Source: CAYJSJ01 sp964373065
GTDB taxonomy: Bacteria; Patescibacteriota; Gracilibacteria; Peribacterales; Peribacteraceae
Direction of reading: 5' to 3'
DNA: 62,940 nt
Assembly (NCBI GenBank): GCA_964373065.1
Contig: CAYJSJ010000004.1
Location: 1-62,940 of the forward strand
How positions within the stretch are numbered: position 1 is the stretch's first letter; each line of letters starts with the position of its first letter. The position numbers and the translations under genes are program-made. This document shows positions 9,770-18,363 of the stretch, in pieces. The notes beneath the pieces were generated by a model that saw nothing but the letters and a program-made list of their open reading frames with translations, searched no databases and had not been told where the DNA came from.

Positions 9770-9775
9770 TATCGT
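9770..9775 (+). promoter_or_regulatory. -10 element TATCGT of cysD
   Basis: TATCGT lies six bases before the ATG at 9782. Confidence 0.45.
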
Positions 9776-9781
9776 ACCGGC

Positions 9782-10693
9782 ATGTCGGGGCATAGTCTCA
9801 CTCATCTCCGTCAGCTGGAAGCAGAGAGCATCTTTATCCTTCGGGAGGTTGCGGCGGCGTTCGAGCACCCTGTTTTGATGTATTCCATCGGAAAAGATTC
9901 CTCTGTGCTCCTGCACCTCGCACGTAAAGCATTTGCACCGGGCAAGCCTCCGTTCCCGCTCCTGCACATCGATACGACGTATAAATTTCGGGAGATGATC
10001 ACATTCCGAGATACCTATGTTCGCGATACGCTAGGGCTCGATCTGATCGTTCATACCAATATGGAAGGTATTGCGAAAGGTATAAGTCCGTTTGTGCATG
10101 GCAGCTCGTACTATACTGATATCATGAAGACCGAAGCGTTGCGGCAGGCACTTACCAAGAACAGATTCGATGCTGCCATTGGCGGAGCGCGAAGAGACGA
10201 GGAGAAATCCCGCGCGAAAGAAAGGGTCTTTTCTTTTCGTAATGAAACGATGAAGTGGGATCCCAAAAACCAGCGTCCGGAACTCTGGAACCTCTATAAT
10301 ACACGTATTCATCGTGGGGAAAGCATGCGTGTTTTTCCCCTCAGCAACTGGACGGAGATCGATGTCTGGATCTATATCGCTATGGAAAATATTCCAGTCG
10401 TCCCACTCTACTTTGCTGCCAAGCGTCCGGTCGTGGAGCGCGGCGGCACGCTGATTATGGTGGATGACGGCCGTCTGCCACTGGAACTAGGAGAGAAGCC
10501 GAAACAAGAAATGGTGCGTTTCCGCACACTCGGCTGCTACCCGCTCACAGGTGCTGTGCGTTCGCAGGCGAAGACTGTTCCTGAAATTATCGCTGAACTC
10601 CTTTCCTCCGATAGTTCCGAACGCAAAGATCGCTTGATCGATAGCGATCAACCCGCGTCCATGGAAGAGAAAAAGAAAGCAGGATACTTTTAA
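9782..10693 (+). CDS. cysD: Sulfate adenylyltransferase subunit 2
   Basis: 303 aa, near the family's usual 300. It activates sulfate with ATP to adenylyl sulfate (APS) together with CysN. The PP-loop reads YSIGKDSSVLLHLARKAF; other hallmarks are HIDTTYKFREM, the GGARRDEEKSRAKER loop, MRVFPLSNWTEIDVW and the tail FRTLGCYPLTGAV. The start at ATG 9782 (MSGHSLTHLRQLE) matches the family N terminus and sits six bases after a -10 element. cysNC follows after four bases, so they form an operon. Assimilatory sulfate reduction genes are not visible nearby, so the likely use is PAPS for sulfation. Confidence 0.96.
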   Translation: MSGHSLTHLRQLEAESIFILREVAAAFEHPVLMYSIGKDSSVLLHLARKAFAPGKPPFPLLHIDTTYKFREMITFRDTYVRDTLGLDLIVHTNMEGIAKGISPFVHGSSYYTDIMKTEALRQALTKNRFDAAIGGARRDEEKSRAKERVFSFRNETMKWDPKNQRPELWNLYNTRIHRGESMRVFPLSNWTEIDVWIYIAMENIPVVPLYFAAKRPVVERGGTLIMVDDGRLPLELGEKPKQEMVRFRTLGCYPLTGAVRSQAKTVPEIIAELLSSDSSERKDRLIDSDQPASMEEKKKAGYF

Positions 10694-10697
10694 CCCT

Positions 10698-12503
10698 ATG
10701 CGCCCCTCCCCCGTCACCAAAGGCAACATCGATACGTTTCTTACGGAATATCATGACGCCGGTCTTGTGCGGTTATTAACGTGCGGCAGCGTGGATGACG
10801 GCAAGAGCACGCTGATCGGAAGACTTCTGATCGATGCAGCCGTGCTGCCGGGAGACACGCTGAAAGCGCTGGAAGAGGATTCAAAAACGCACGGAACACA
10901 GAACGGTGCGCTGGATCCGGCGCTCCTCACCGACGGACTCAAGGCCGAACGCGAGCAGGGGATCACCATCGACGTGGCCTATCGGTTTTTCTCCACACGC
11001 GAAAGATCTTTCATCATCGCAGATACTCCCGGACACGAGCAGTACACCAGAAACATGGTAACGGCAGCCTCCACGGCGGATATGGCGCTCATTCTTTTGG
11101 ATGCGCGTAACGGTGTTCTTCCCCAGAGCAAGCGTCATGCATTCATCGCGTCGCTCCTCGGCATACGACACGCTGTCGTCGCCATCAATAAGATGGATCT
11201 GGTTGGGTACGACAAAGGAGTATTCGAAACAATCAAAAACGATTTCCTCGCATTCGCTGAACGGCTGGAAATCACCGATCTCCACTTTGTGCCGCTCTCC
11301 GCGCTCCTTGGCGATAACGTCGTAGACCAAAGCGACCATATGCCATGGTACGAAGGCGGTACGTTGCTCCATCTTTTACATACCGTACACATCGCTTCCG
11401 ATCGCAATATGATTGATTTCCGATTTCCGGTGCAGTACGTCAGCCGTCCGGATGCGAAGTATCGCGGCTATAGCGGGACGATTGCGTCGGGATTCGTTCG
11501 TCCCGGCGATCCGGTGGTCGTATTCCCCAGCCACAAGCTTACGAACGTGCGGAGTATCGACACGTTTGAGGGATCGCAGGACAAAGCATTTGCTCCCATG
11601 GCCGTTACGCTCACCTTGGAAGATGACATCGATATCAGCCGCGGCAACATGATCGTTCCTGTCAATAACGTTCCCGAACAGCGAAAAGCATTTGATGCGA
11701 TGATCGTGTGGATGGATGAGCAGGCAATGGAAACGAAAACAAACTACCTTCTCAAGCACACATCGCACATGACGATGGCACAGGTTTCTTGCGTACGGTA
11801 CGCAATGGACATACATACTTTAAGCAGGAAAAACCAGAAAACGCTCGCGCTCAACGAAATCGGGAGGTGCTTACTAACGGTGGATGACTCCCTTGCTGCA
11901 GACAGCTACCGCAGGAATCGCGCTACGGGTGCATTCATCCTCATCCATCCCTCCACTCATCATACAGTCGCAGCAGGTATGGTGCTCGATCGCCGTACAG
12001 ATGACCAATCGGATGCGGAAGATCCAGCCACGTTGGCGCACTTTCCCATTTTTTGGCTTACCGGCAATACGGGTGCCGGTAAATCCACGTTGGCACACGC
12101 TGCAGAGCGGCACTTCAACCGGAGCAGTCCTGCGTGGAGTGCTGCGGCACGGAGGCTTATCGTCCTCGACGGCGACGAGATGCGTGCGTCAATTTCGACC
12201 GAAGACGATCTCTCTCCACAGGGACGCAAAGCGCATAATCTTCGCGTTGCGCGGCTCGCGAAACTTTTGCAGAGCAAAGGATTTCTCGTGATTGTATCCG
12301 TGATTGCTCCGTTTGAGAGTGTTCGCAAAGAGATCATGAAGGTCTGCAGCCCGCTCTGGGTATATGTGAAGCGATCCGGTCTTGTATCCGAGGAACGTCC
12401 GTACGAGGAACCGGAGAACCCCGATTACATCATCGATCACAATCAATCAGATGCGAACGCCGCGTCACAGGCGCTCATTGATTTCATCGTGAGTCGGTTG
12501 TGA
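10698..12503 (+). CDS. cysNC: Bifunctional sulfate adenylyltransferase subunit 1 / APS kinase
   Basis: 601 aa. Residues 1-440 are the CysN GTPase: G1 GSVDDGKST (30-38), DTPGHEQY, NKMDLV, then elongation-factor-like beta barrels. Residues 449-601 carry a kinase with P-loop GNTGAGKST (456-464) and LDGDEMR, as in APS kinase, to phosphorylate APS to PAPS. The kinase part is short (153 residues against about 175-200) and lacks the usual lid segment with the RDxKGLY motif, ending with PYEEPENPD. NodQ-like layout. The start is four bases after cysD. Product PAPS is the donor for the sulfotransferase at 33266. Confidence 0.93.
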   Translation: MRPSPVTKGNIDTFLTEYHDAGLVRLLTCGSVDDGKSTLIGRLLIDAAVLPGDTLKALEEDSKTHGTQNGALDPALLTDGLKAEREQGITIDVAYRFFSTRERSFIIADTPGHEQYTRNMVTAASTADMALILLDARNGVLPQSKRHAFIASLLGIRHAVVAINKMDLVGYDKGVFETIKNDFLAFAERLEITDLHFVPLSALLGDNVVDQSDHMPWYEGGTLLHLLHTVHIASDRNMIDFRFPVQYVSRPDAKYRGYSGTIASGFVRPGDPVVVFPSHKLTNVRSIDTFEGSQDKAFAPMAVTLTLEDDIDISRGNMIVPVNNVPEQRKAFDAMIVWMDEQAMETKTNYLLKHTSHMTMAQVSCVRYAMDIHTLSRKNQKTLALNEIGRCLLTVDDSLAADSYRRNRATGAFILIHPSTHHTVAAGMVLDRRTDDQSDAEDPATLAHFPIFWLTGNTGAGKSTLAHAAERHFNRSSPAWSAAARRLIVLDGDEMRASISTEDDLSPQGRKAHNLRVARLAKLLQSKGFLVIVSVIAPFESVRKEIMKVCSPLWVYVKRSGLVSEERPYEEPENPDYIIDHNQSDANAASQALIDFIVSRL

Positions 12504-12510
12504 TGAAACT

Positions 12511-13593
12511 TCACTCTAAAAATTCATATTGCAGCGGTGTTCCGCGTCTTATGTCCTGCTTTGCTTTTTTGCCGAGAACATTCGGCAGTTCTTTCGGTGG
12601 CATGCCGTTCCCCGGACGGATGGAGCGGACATTGTTCGTTGTAAATACTTCTCCTTTACGGATATTTTCTACCACAAAGAGCGATCTCCGGAACGGGACG
12701 CAGGATTTTTCATGTTCCGTATGCGTGTAGGAGACTTCGCCAAGCACGATGGGGTCCACGTTCACCGCATCGGGGTTGCTCTCTGCTTTTCGTACTGCCT
12801 CCGCCATTTCTTTGAATTCGTTCGGCTCGAGCGAGAAAGCGGAATCGATGCCCTTTTCGTTACGGGACATGCAGAAATGCTTCTCGATGACACATGCACC
12901 GAGGGAAACTGCCGCGACGGGGACACAAAAGCCAAGCGTGTGATCGGAGAGGCCGACAGGGACGCCGAATCTCGTGCGCATATCTGGAATCGTTTTCAGA
13001 TTCGCTTCTTTCGGGAGCGCAGGGTAAGCGCTGGTGCACTTAAGTAAGATCAACTGATCATTGTCTGCCAGACGCACGGTTTCGACGGCAGCAGCGATCT
13101 CTTTTCTGCTTCCCATTCCCGTCGATATGATGATCGGTTTGCCCTTCCGCGCGATATGTTCAATCAAGGGGGTATCGACAAGCTCGAATGATGCGATCTT
13201 GTACGCGGGGACACCCATCTCTTCCAAAAAGTCCGTTGCCGTCGGGTTGAACGGTGTCGAGAAGAGATCCATGCCGAGATCGTTTGCAATCTTCTTGAGT
13301 TTTGGGTGCCATTCCCATGGTGTGGCGGCTTCTTCGTAGAGTTCGTAGAGTGTTTTGCCGCCCCAGAGCGTATCGCCGCCGATCGTAAATTCAGGTCGAT
13401 CACTCTCTATCGTCAATGTATCGGCAGTATATGTTTGCAATTTTACTGCATCGGCACCCGATTCTTTCATCGCACGGATAATCTCCACAGCTCTATCGAA
13501 ACTTTGGTTATGGTTCCCGGACATTTCGGCGATGATGTAGGCGGGGCAGCCTTCGCCTATTTTGCGGCCGTTGATGGAGACAGCGCTCTTCAT
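12511..13593 (-). CDS. pseI: Pseudaminic acid synthase (NeuB family, PseI type)
   Basis: 360 aa. Condenses a 2,4-diacetamido-trideoxy hexose with phosphoenolpyruvate. NeuB motifs: YIIAEMSGNHNQSF, DAVKLQTYTADT, the PseI-type ESDRPEFTIGGDTLW insertion, KIASFELVD, KCTSAYPAL, the metal-site GLSDHTLG and EKHFCMSRNEKGIDSAFSLEP, and a C-terminal antifreeze-like SAF domain starting about residue 300 (RRSLFVVENIRKGEV). Both metal-binding His residues are present. TACGCT lies six bases before the ATG. The start overlaps the PseG-PseH gene by four bases. Confidence 0.93.
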   Translation of the reverse strand: MKSAVSINGRKIGEGCPAYIIAEMSGNHNQSFDRAVEIIRAMKESGADAVKLQTYTADTLTIESDRPEFTIGGDTLWGGKTLYELYEEAATPWEWHPKLKKIANDLGMDLFSTPFNPTATDFLEEMGVPAYKIASFELVDTPLIEHIARKGKPIIISTGMGSRKEIAAAVETVRLADNDQLILLKCTSAYPALPKEANLKTIPDMRTRFGVPVGLSDHTLGFCVPVAAVSLGACVIEKHFCMSRNEKGIDSAFSLEPNEFKEMAEAVRKAESNPDAVNVDPIVLGEVSYTHTEHEKSCVPFRRSLFVVENIRKGEVFTTNNVRSIRPGNGMPPKELPNVLGKKAKQDIRRGTPLQYEFLE

Positions 13594-15095
13594 GTACGAA
13601 GCGTATCTGTACTCAGCATGTAGTGGAACGAGGCGCGGCCTTTTATGTTTGTCGGTGCTCTTGCCGTAAATCCGGATTTTTCGAAAACAGCGACCGATGC
13701 TTTATTTTCAGGCTTGATGAACGCATCGATCACATTGATCTCGCAATCCGCAAAAGCCGCTCGGCATCCAAGCGTCACGAGTTCCGTCGCGTATTTTTTC
13801 CCTCGCATTGTCGGAGCGATACTCACGGAAATCACGGCATTCTTTCCAGTGCAATCAAACCGCACCTGTCCGACCGGTTCGTCTCTGTCATTGTATGCGA
13901 CAAAGAAGCGATGGTGCACATCGGCCAATTTCGTTCGGAACCACTCCCTGTGATCTTCCCACGGAATCGGATCGGAAGAGAATGATGCCTTTCGTGTTTC
14001 CGGATCGTTCGCCCATTCCCAGATCATTTTGCAATCTTCTTCCCGCGCTGATCGCAAGCGTAAGCGGCTCCCCGTCATGCGCATGAGTACTCTATGTGCC
14101 CCATTTCCATCAATCATCTTCCTACCGCACATACTCATTTGTTCCAGACGATGTGTGTTCGCCAGCAATTGCGTGACTTGCGTCACGATGTTTTGAGTTT
14201 GCAGCGAGTCATACATTCCCAGATTGATCGTAGCTCCGGCAGCTTCCAATCCTTCCGCCACATTGTCTTGATTATGATTCTTTGCGGCGATGATGGTGAG
14301 TGTAGGAATTCCCATGTATGCAAGTTCATAGCAGGTGCTCCCTGCTGCAGAAATTGCCAGATCGTTTCCTGTGATCGTAGCAGGCATATCCTGCACGTCG
14401 GTCTGTATGTCGATGGGAAAAGTTGCTTTCTTCGCCATCGAGAGTACTTCGGATGCATAAGGATTTGCCCCTCCTAGGATGACAGTTATTTCCACAGGAA
14501 TCGCAATGTTCAAGAGTGCTCGCAGTACTACCGGCGTAATATTGTGTGGATCACTTCCGCCGAGCGTCACCAGTATGCGTTTCGTTCCTCTAGACACTGC
14601 ATACTCTTTTCTCTTCCACTCCCGATATTCCCTTCGTAGCATCGTAAATCGCGTACCAAGGAGCAGAGAATCCGCTTCCGTGTTCGTATAGATATTGCCG
14701 CATTGCGGATTCTGATTAAGGAGAATGTCACAAGAGTGCTTCTCGTTACATCGGTGGTCGTCGATGACCAGTAGATTCACACCTTCTTTTTTTAGAGTAT
14801 GCTGATATGCATCATCAAAGCGGTACCCGTCGAGAACGATCCAGGATGCAGCATGGTTTTTTGCCATTGTGGCAGTTTCCAATGCGTCTTCTTTTCCGTA
14901 GGGGTTTTCTTGTAATGGAAGAACTATGCATCGTTCGTTCGTCAGCCGTTTTTCGTATGCGTCGCTGATTGCAGAAGAGAGAAACACAGCCTTTCCTCCG
15001 ATGTCCTCCAGAGCTTGAGCAAGGGCAAGACAACGCATAACGTGTCCTGCACCGATCTCCGGATTTCCATCAACCCGAAACACTACAGTCGGCAT
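13590..15095 (-). CDS. pseG/pseH: PseG-PseH fusion: UDP-sugar hydrolase with N-acetyltransferase
   Basis: 501 aa. The N-terminal half (1-340) is PseG-like: VDGNPEIGAGHVMRCLALA with the catalytic His in GAGHVMR (His18), LVIDDHR and LGGSDPHN of the GT-B-like fold; it removes UDP from the bis-acetylated altrosamine. Residues about 345-501 are a GNAT acetyltransferase: LRLRSAREEDCKMIWEWANDP, then VSIAPTMRGKKYATELV (CoA loop) and ENKASVAVFEKSGF, as in PseH, which acetylates the 4-amino group. The two activities are usually separate genes. TAGGAT, six bases before the ATG, includes the TAG stop of the preceding gene. Confidence 0.92.
   Translation of the reverse strand: MPTVVFRVDGNPEIGAGHVMRCLALAQALEDIGGKAVFLSSAISDAYEKRLTNERCIVLPLQENPYGKEDALETATMAKNHAASWIVLDGYRFDDAYQHTLKKEGVNLLVIDDHRCNEKHSCDILLNQNPQCGNIYTNTEADSLLLGTRFTMLRREYREWKRKEYAVSRGTKRILVTLGGSDPHNITPVVLRALLNIAIPVEITVILGGANPYASEVLSMAKKATFPIDIQTDVQDMPATITGNDLAISAAGSTCYELAYMGIPTLTIIAAKNHNQDNVAEGLEAAGATINLGMYDSLQTQNIVTQVTQLLANTHRLEQMSMCGRKMIDGNGAHRVLMRMTGSRLRLRSAREEDCKMIWEWANDPETRKASFSSDPIPWEDHREWFRTKLADVHHRFFVAYNDRDEPVGQVRFDCTGKNAVISVSIAPTMRGKKYATELVTLGCRAAFADCEINVIDAFIKPENKASVAVFEKSGFTARAPTNIKGRASFHYMLSTDTLRT
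13600..13605 (-). promoter_or_regulatory. -10 element TACGCT of pseI
   Basis: Minus-strand TACGCT six bases before the ATG at 13593, inside the end of the pseG-pseH gene. It would allow pseI to be read separately from the operon. Confidence 0.45.
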
Positions 15096-15101
15096 ACGTT
15101 C

Positions 15102-15107
15102 ATCCTA
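15102..15107 (-). promoter_or_regulatory. -10 element TAGGAT of pseG-pseH
   Basis: Minus-strand TGCTAGGAT, six bases before the ATG at 15095. Its TAG is also the stop codon of the upstream oxidoreductase gene. Confidence 0.5.
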
Positions 15108-16118
15108 GCATGCCGGAACACTGCTTTCCTCCATCTCCTTCGCTGTTTTCACACCTTTCAAAGCCATCGCCAACGCCTCTGAAGCCTCATGGAGATTGCC
15201 CATAGGTTGCACACCGCTTTTGATACAGGCAAAAAAATGCAGAATTTCATCAAGGTACATCTGATTCATCGCATACGACTGAGGAGCGGGGTACAGCGCT
15301 TCTAGATGGCCGTCCGTACCGGTAACGTGCACAATATTTTCTGTGAAATCCCACCTAATCGATCCTTTTGAGCCGCGGATATCGCATCCGCGTTTGTATT
15401 CGGGATGCATGAAGCTCAAATGCACATGGCAATCGACGCCGCTTTCATGCCGGATCCGGAGGCTTGCTTCACCTTCCACCTCCGGGATACCGATACGGCG
15501 TGCAGGAATTTTCGATGCGCGCTTGAGTGCACCCGGTCCGAAGTACCATAGTGCGAGATCGATTTCGTGAACGCACTCACGAATGGCTCCTCCCTGCGCA
15601 GGATCGGCATTGTAGGTTGCACGGATTCGTTTGAGGTTACCCTTGATGTCTGCTCGTCCGGTGAAATCAAATAACACGCGAACTTCGGCATCTCGCACTG
15701 TGCCGATCACACCGGAATCAAGAAGTTTTTTTACAGTCGAAGGGCCATGATGAAAGCGCATGTTGCAGCCGACCATGCAGATCAAAGATCGTGCATCCAC
15801 TTCTTTCTTCAGTGCATCCACTCCTTCCATCGTATGATTGAGGGGCTTCTCGACAAAAAGCTGTGCACCGGTCTTTGCCGCAGCAAGCGCTTGGTTGACA
15901 TGAAACTTGGTGGGGGAGCAGACGAAGACGGCATCGGGTTTTACTGTTTCCAGCGCTTCGATAAAATCTTCGTAGACGGTGCAAGAGAGTTCTGTTGCGA
16001 GAGTGGAGAGTTTGGAAGCATCAGGATCGGAGACGGCAATGTCCTTCATGCCGATCGCCTGCAGATTCCTAGCGTGCCTTTGGCCGATGGAACCCGCTCC
16101 GGCAATCAAAATCTTCAT
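15105..16118 (-). CDS. Gfo/Idh/MocA family oxidoreductase
   Basis: 337 aa from the ATG at 16118 (MKILIAGAGSIGQRHARN); the frame is open to 16154 but TACGCT lies eight bases before 16118. The N-terminal NAD(P) Rossmann fold is followed by FVEKPLNH, the catalytic EKP motif, and a C-terminal substrate domain with AQGGAIRECVHEIDLALWYFG. Such enzymes oxidise or epimerise nucleotide or free sugars. Its place between PseC-like and PseG-like genes suggests a step in precursor formation, but the substrate is unknown. Confidence 0.88.
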   Translation of the reverse strand: MKILIAGAGSIGQRHARNLQAIGMKDIAVSDPDASKLSTLATELSCTVYEDFIEALETVKPDAVFVCSPTKFHVNQALAAAKTGAQLFVEKPLNHTMEGVDALKKEVDARSLICMVGCNMRFHHGPSTVKKLLDSGVIGTVRDAEVRVLFDFTGRADIKGNLKRIRATYNADPAQGGAIRECVHEIDLALWYFGPGALKRASKIPARRIGIPEVEGEASLRIRHESGVDCHVHLSFMHPEYKRGCDIRGSKGSIRWDFTENIVHVTGTDGHLEALYPAPQSYAMNQMYLDEILHFFACIKSGVQPMGNLHEASEALAMALKGVKTAKEMEESSVPAC

Positions 16119-16126
16119 ACCGAAAT

Positions 16127-16132
16127 AGCGTA
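16127..16132 (-). promoter_or_regulatory. -10 element TACGCT of the Gfo/Idh/MocA gene
   Basis: Minus-strand TACGCT eight bases before the ATG at 16118, just after the stop codon of the pseC-like gene. Confidence 0.45.
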
Positions 16133-16137
16133 CTAGA

Positions 16138-17322
16138 TCAGCGTAGTGCCGCACAAACTTTCTCCACGGCTTTTATGGTATCTGCTATATCTTCATCCGA
16201 CATTCCCGCAAAGATCGGGAGTGAGAGTATGTGTTCATACGCTTTTTCCGCATGCGGGAACTGCCCCTTCTTCGTGCCAAAATGTTCTTGATAATAGGGG
16301 TGCAGATGCACGGGAATGTAGTGCACGTTGACGCCGATACCTTCCGCGCGGAGCGCGCTGAAGATTTCCGACCGAGAGGCGTGCAGCCCTTCAAACTGCA
16401 CAATGTAGAGGTGATACGCATGCGAGACATCGCTTCGCTTTTTGAGTGGACGCACCGCATCTATCTTCGCAAATGCAGTATCATACTGCGCCGCTATCTC
16501 CTGCCTGCGGGCAGTCCACTGCGGCACATGTTTCAGTTGTGACATACCGAGTGCGCACTGGATGTCTGTAAGGCGATAGTTAAAACCGAGGATGTTCATT
16601 TCATAAAACCATGATCCGGCGTCGTGGCGCTCGCGGTGATCGGAATTGATGCCATGGTTCCTAAACCGGCGCATTTGCTCGGCCATATGCCGGTCATCGG
16701 TCGTAATCATGCCTCCTTCTCCCGTCGCAACCGGTTTCACGGCATGAAAACTGAACGTACTCATGTCGGCGAGCGATCCTACACTCCTGCCTTTCTCGGT
16801 TCCGCCGAGCGCATGGCAGGCGTCTGCGACCAGTGCGAGGCGGTGGCTATCTGCGATGGTTTGCAATGCGTCGTAGTCGGCGGCCTGTCCTGCAAAATCA
16901 ACAGCAAGGATCGCTTTGGTGTGTTTCGTGATCGCCCGCTCCACACCTGTAGGATCTATGAGCAACGTCTCTGGATCTGAGTCCACAAAGACGGGCGATC
17001 CTCCTTGATAGAGGACGACGTTTGCCGTCGCAGCGAAGGTCATGGTGGGGACAATCACTTCGTCACCTTCGCCTATGCCCAGTGCAAATGTTGCCGCATG
17101 GAGTGCAGCTGTGCCGCTACTAACCGCTACCGCCTCCTTCGTACCGACAAACTCCGCAAACGCCTTTTCAAATGCGGCGACGCTCGGTCCGGTTGTCAGC
17201 CAGTCTGTCTTCAGCACTTCCGTTACGGCGGCGATATCCGCCGCATCAATCAGCGGTTTGCCGTAGGGCAGCAGATTTTTTCGCACCGGCGTTCCGCCGT
17301 TGATGGCAAGCGATGCGGGCAT
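16138..17322 (-). CDS. pseC: PseC-like DegT/DnrJ/EryC1 aminotransferase
   Basis: 394 aa, PLP-dependent transfer of an amino group to C4 of a UDP-4-keto-6-deoxy-HexNAc. The family N terminus LAINGGTPVRKNLLPYGKP, VAVSSGTAALHAA, the DACHALGGTEKGRSVG region and FSFHAVKPVATGEGGMITT with the PLP lysine (HAVKP, as in PseC) are all present. PseC fits better than LegC or perosamine synthases because of this HxVKP context and the neighbouring PseG-PseH and PseI genes. Two bases separate it from the upstream epimerase gene, so translation is probably coupled. Confidence 0.88.
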   Translation of the reverse strand: MPASLAINGGTPVRKNLLPYGKPLIDAADIAAVTEVLKTDWLTTGPSVAAFEKAFAEFVGTKEAVAVSSGTAALHAATFALGIGEGDEVIVPTMTFAATANVVLYQGGSPVFVDSDPETLLIDPTGVERAITKHTKAILAVDFAGQAADYDALQTIADSHRLALVADACHALGGTEKGRSVGSLADMSTFSFHAVKPVATGEGGMITTDDRHMAEQMRRFRNHGINSDHRERHDAGSWFYEMNILGFNYRLTDIQCALGMSQLKHVPQWTARRQEIAAQYDTAFAKIDAVRPLKKRSDVSHAYHLYIVQFEGLHASRSEIFSALRAEGIGVNVHYIPVHLHPYYQEHFGTKKGQFPHAEKAYEHILSLPIFAGMSDEDIADTIKAVEKVCAALR

Positions 17323-17324
17323 CG

Positions 17325-18314
17325 TCAGAGTTTAAGCTCAGTTGAAACGGATTCTGCAGTTTTTAGGATGCCGGTTTTCAGATCAATGGTCGGATGAAAT
17401 CCAAGAAGTTTTGTTGCCTTGTCTATACAAGGAATGCGCAGATAGATTTCCATCTTGAGAGGATCGCCGTGGATCACCTTGGCACTCGAGCCAAGCAGTT
17501 CTATTACGCGCTCCGCAAGTCCCAGCACCGTCATGGTTTGTAAGGGATTACCGATGTTGAAACTCTCTCCGACCGCTTTCTTGTTTGTCATGCATGCAAG
17601 CAGGCAGTCTACGAAGTCATCGATATAACACCATGCGCGGATGGGCGTGCCGTCACCGTTAATTTTAATATCCTTATTTTGCAGGGCGTTTGCGATGAAC
17701 ATTTTCATGGCGCCGTTCATGGTTTGCCCTGGGCCGTAGACGTTGAATGGACGCACACAGACGATGGGGAGCCCGAACCTCGTGTGGTAGGCATGGGCGA
17801 AGTGTTCGCCGGCGATTTTGCTAATGCCGTATCCCCAGCGCGATTCCCATGGAGCGCCCGAGCGCACGGGATCGGTTTCCGAAACCTTATAGGCCATATC
17901 GCCGAAAATTTCCGATGTGGAAAAGACAATGACTCTTCCTTGTACATCCAGTTCGTGTGCTACCTCCAGCACGTTGCTGGTGCCGATAATGTTTACCTGC
18001 ATAGTTTGTAACTGATCATGCGACACAACATCGACGCCGATGGATGCTGCGGCATGGATCACAGTGTCCGCACCCTTCATGGAAGCCCGGACCATATCCT
18101 TATCGAGGATATCGCCCTTCACGAGCGTGACGTTTTCGAGCGTATCGTATCCGAGGAGACTCAGGCTATTTTTCAGATAGTTGTCGTAGACGATCACTTT
18201 GTGATCCGGCGCCAGTCGCCTTACGATATGCGAACCGATAAAACCGGCGCCGCCGGTGATAAACACAGTACGCATGTTGGCTGCTTTTCTCTTGGAAAAC
18301 GTTTGAGTCATCAT
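17325..18314 (-). CDS. Extended SDR: NAD-dependent sugar epimerase/dehydratase
   Basis: 329 aa. Rossmann FITGGAGFIGSHIVRRL, catalytic STSEIFG and YGISK (YxxxK), RPFNVYGPGQ and RAWCYIDDFVD. It is the first gene of the Pse operon. The TSE/YxxxK pattern fits LegB-type 4,6-dehydratases, UDP-glucuronate decarboxylases and 4-epimerases alike; it is not a classical PseB, which has a different N terminus. TATCAT lies six bases before the ATG at 18314, which gives a 13-residue extension before MRTVFITGG; ATG 18275 is the alternative. Confidence 0.85.
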   Translation of the reverse strand: MMTQTFSKRKAANMRTVFITGGAGFIGSHIVRRLAPDHKVIVYDNYLKNSLSLLGYDTLENVTLVKGDILDKDMVRASMKGADTVIHAAASIGVDVVSHDQLQTMQVNIIGTSNVLEVAHELDVQGRVIVFSTSEIFGDMAYKVSETDPVRSGAPWESRWGYGISKIAGEHFAHAYHTRFGLPIVCVRPFNVYGPGQTMNGAMKMFIANALQNKDIKINGDGTPIRAWCYIDDFVDCLLACMTNKKAVGESFNIGNPLQTMTVLGLAERVIELLGSSAKVIHGDPLKMEIYLRIPCIDKATKLLGFHPTIDLKTGILKTAESVSTELKL

Positions 18315-18320
18315 AAGCCC

Positions 18321-18326
18321 ATGATA
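18321..18326 (-). promoter_or_regulatory. -10 element TATCAT of the Pse-type operon
   Basis: Minus-strand TATCAT six bases before the ATG at 18314. It would drive the five-gene group 18314 to 12511. Confidence 0.5.
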
Positions 18327-18363
18327 CCGTATTGCAAGGATTTATAGGGCTATTTCCGTTTCT

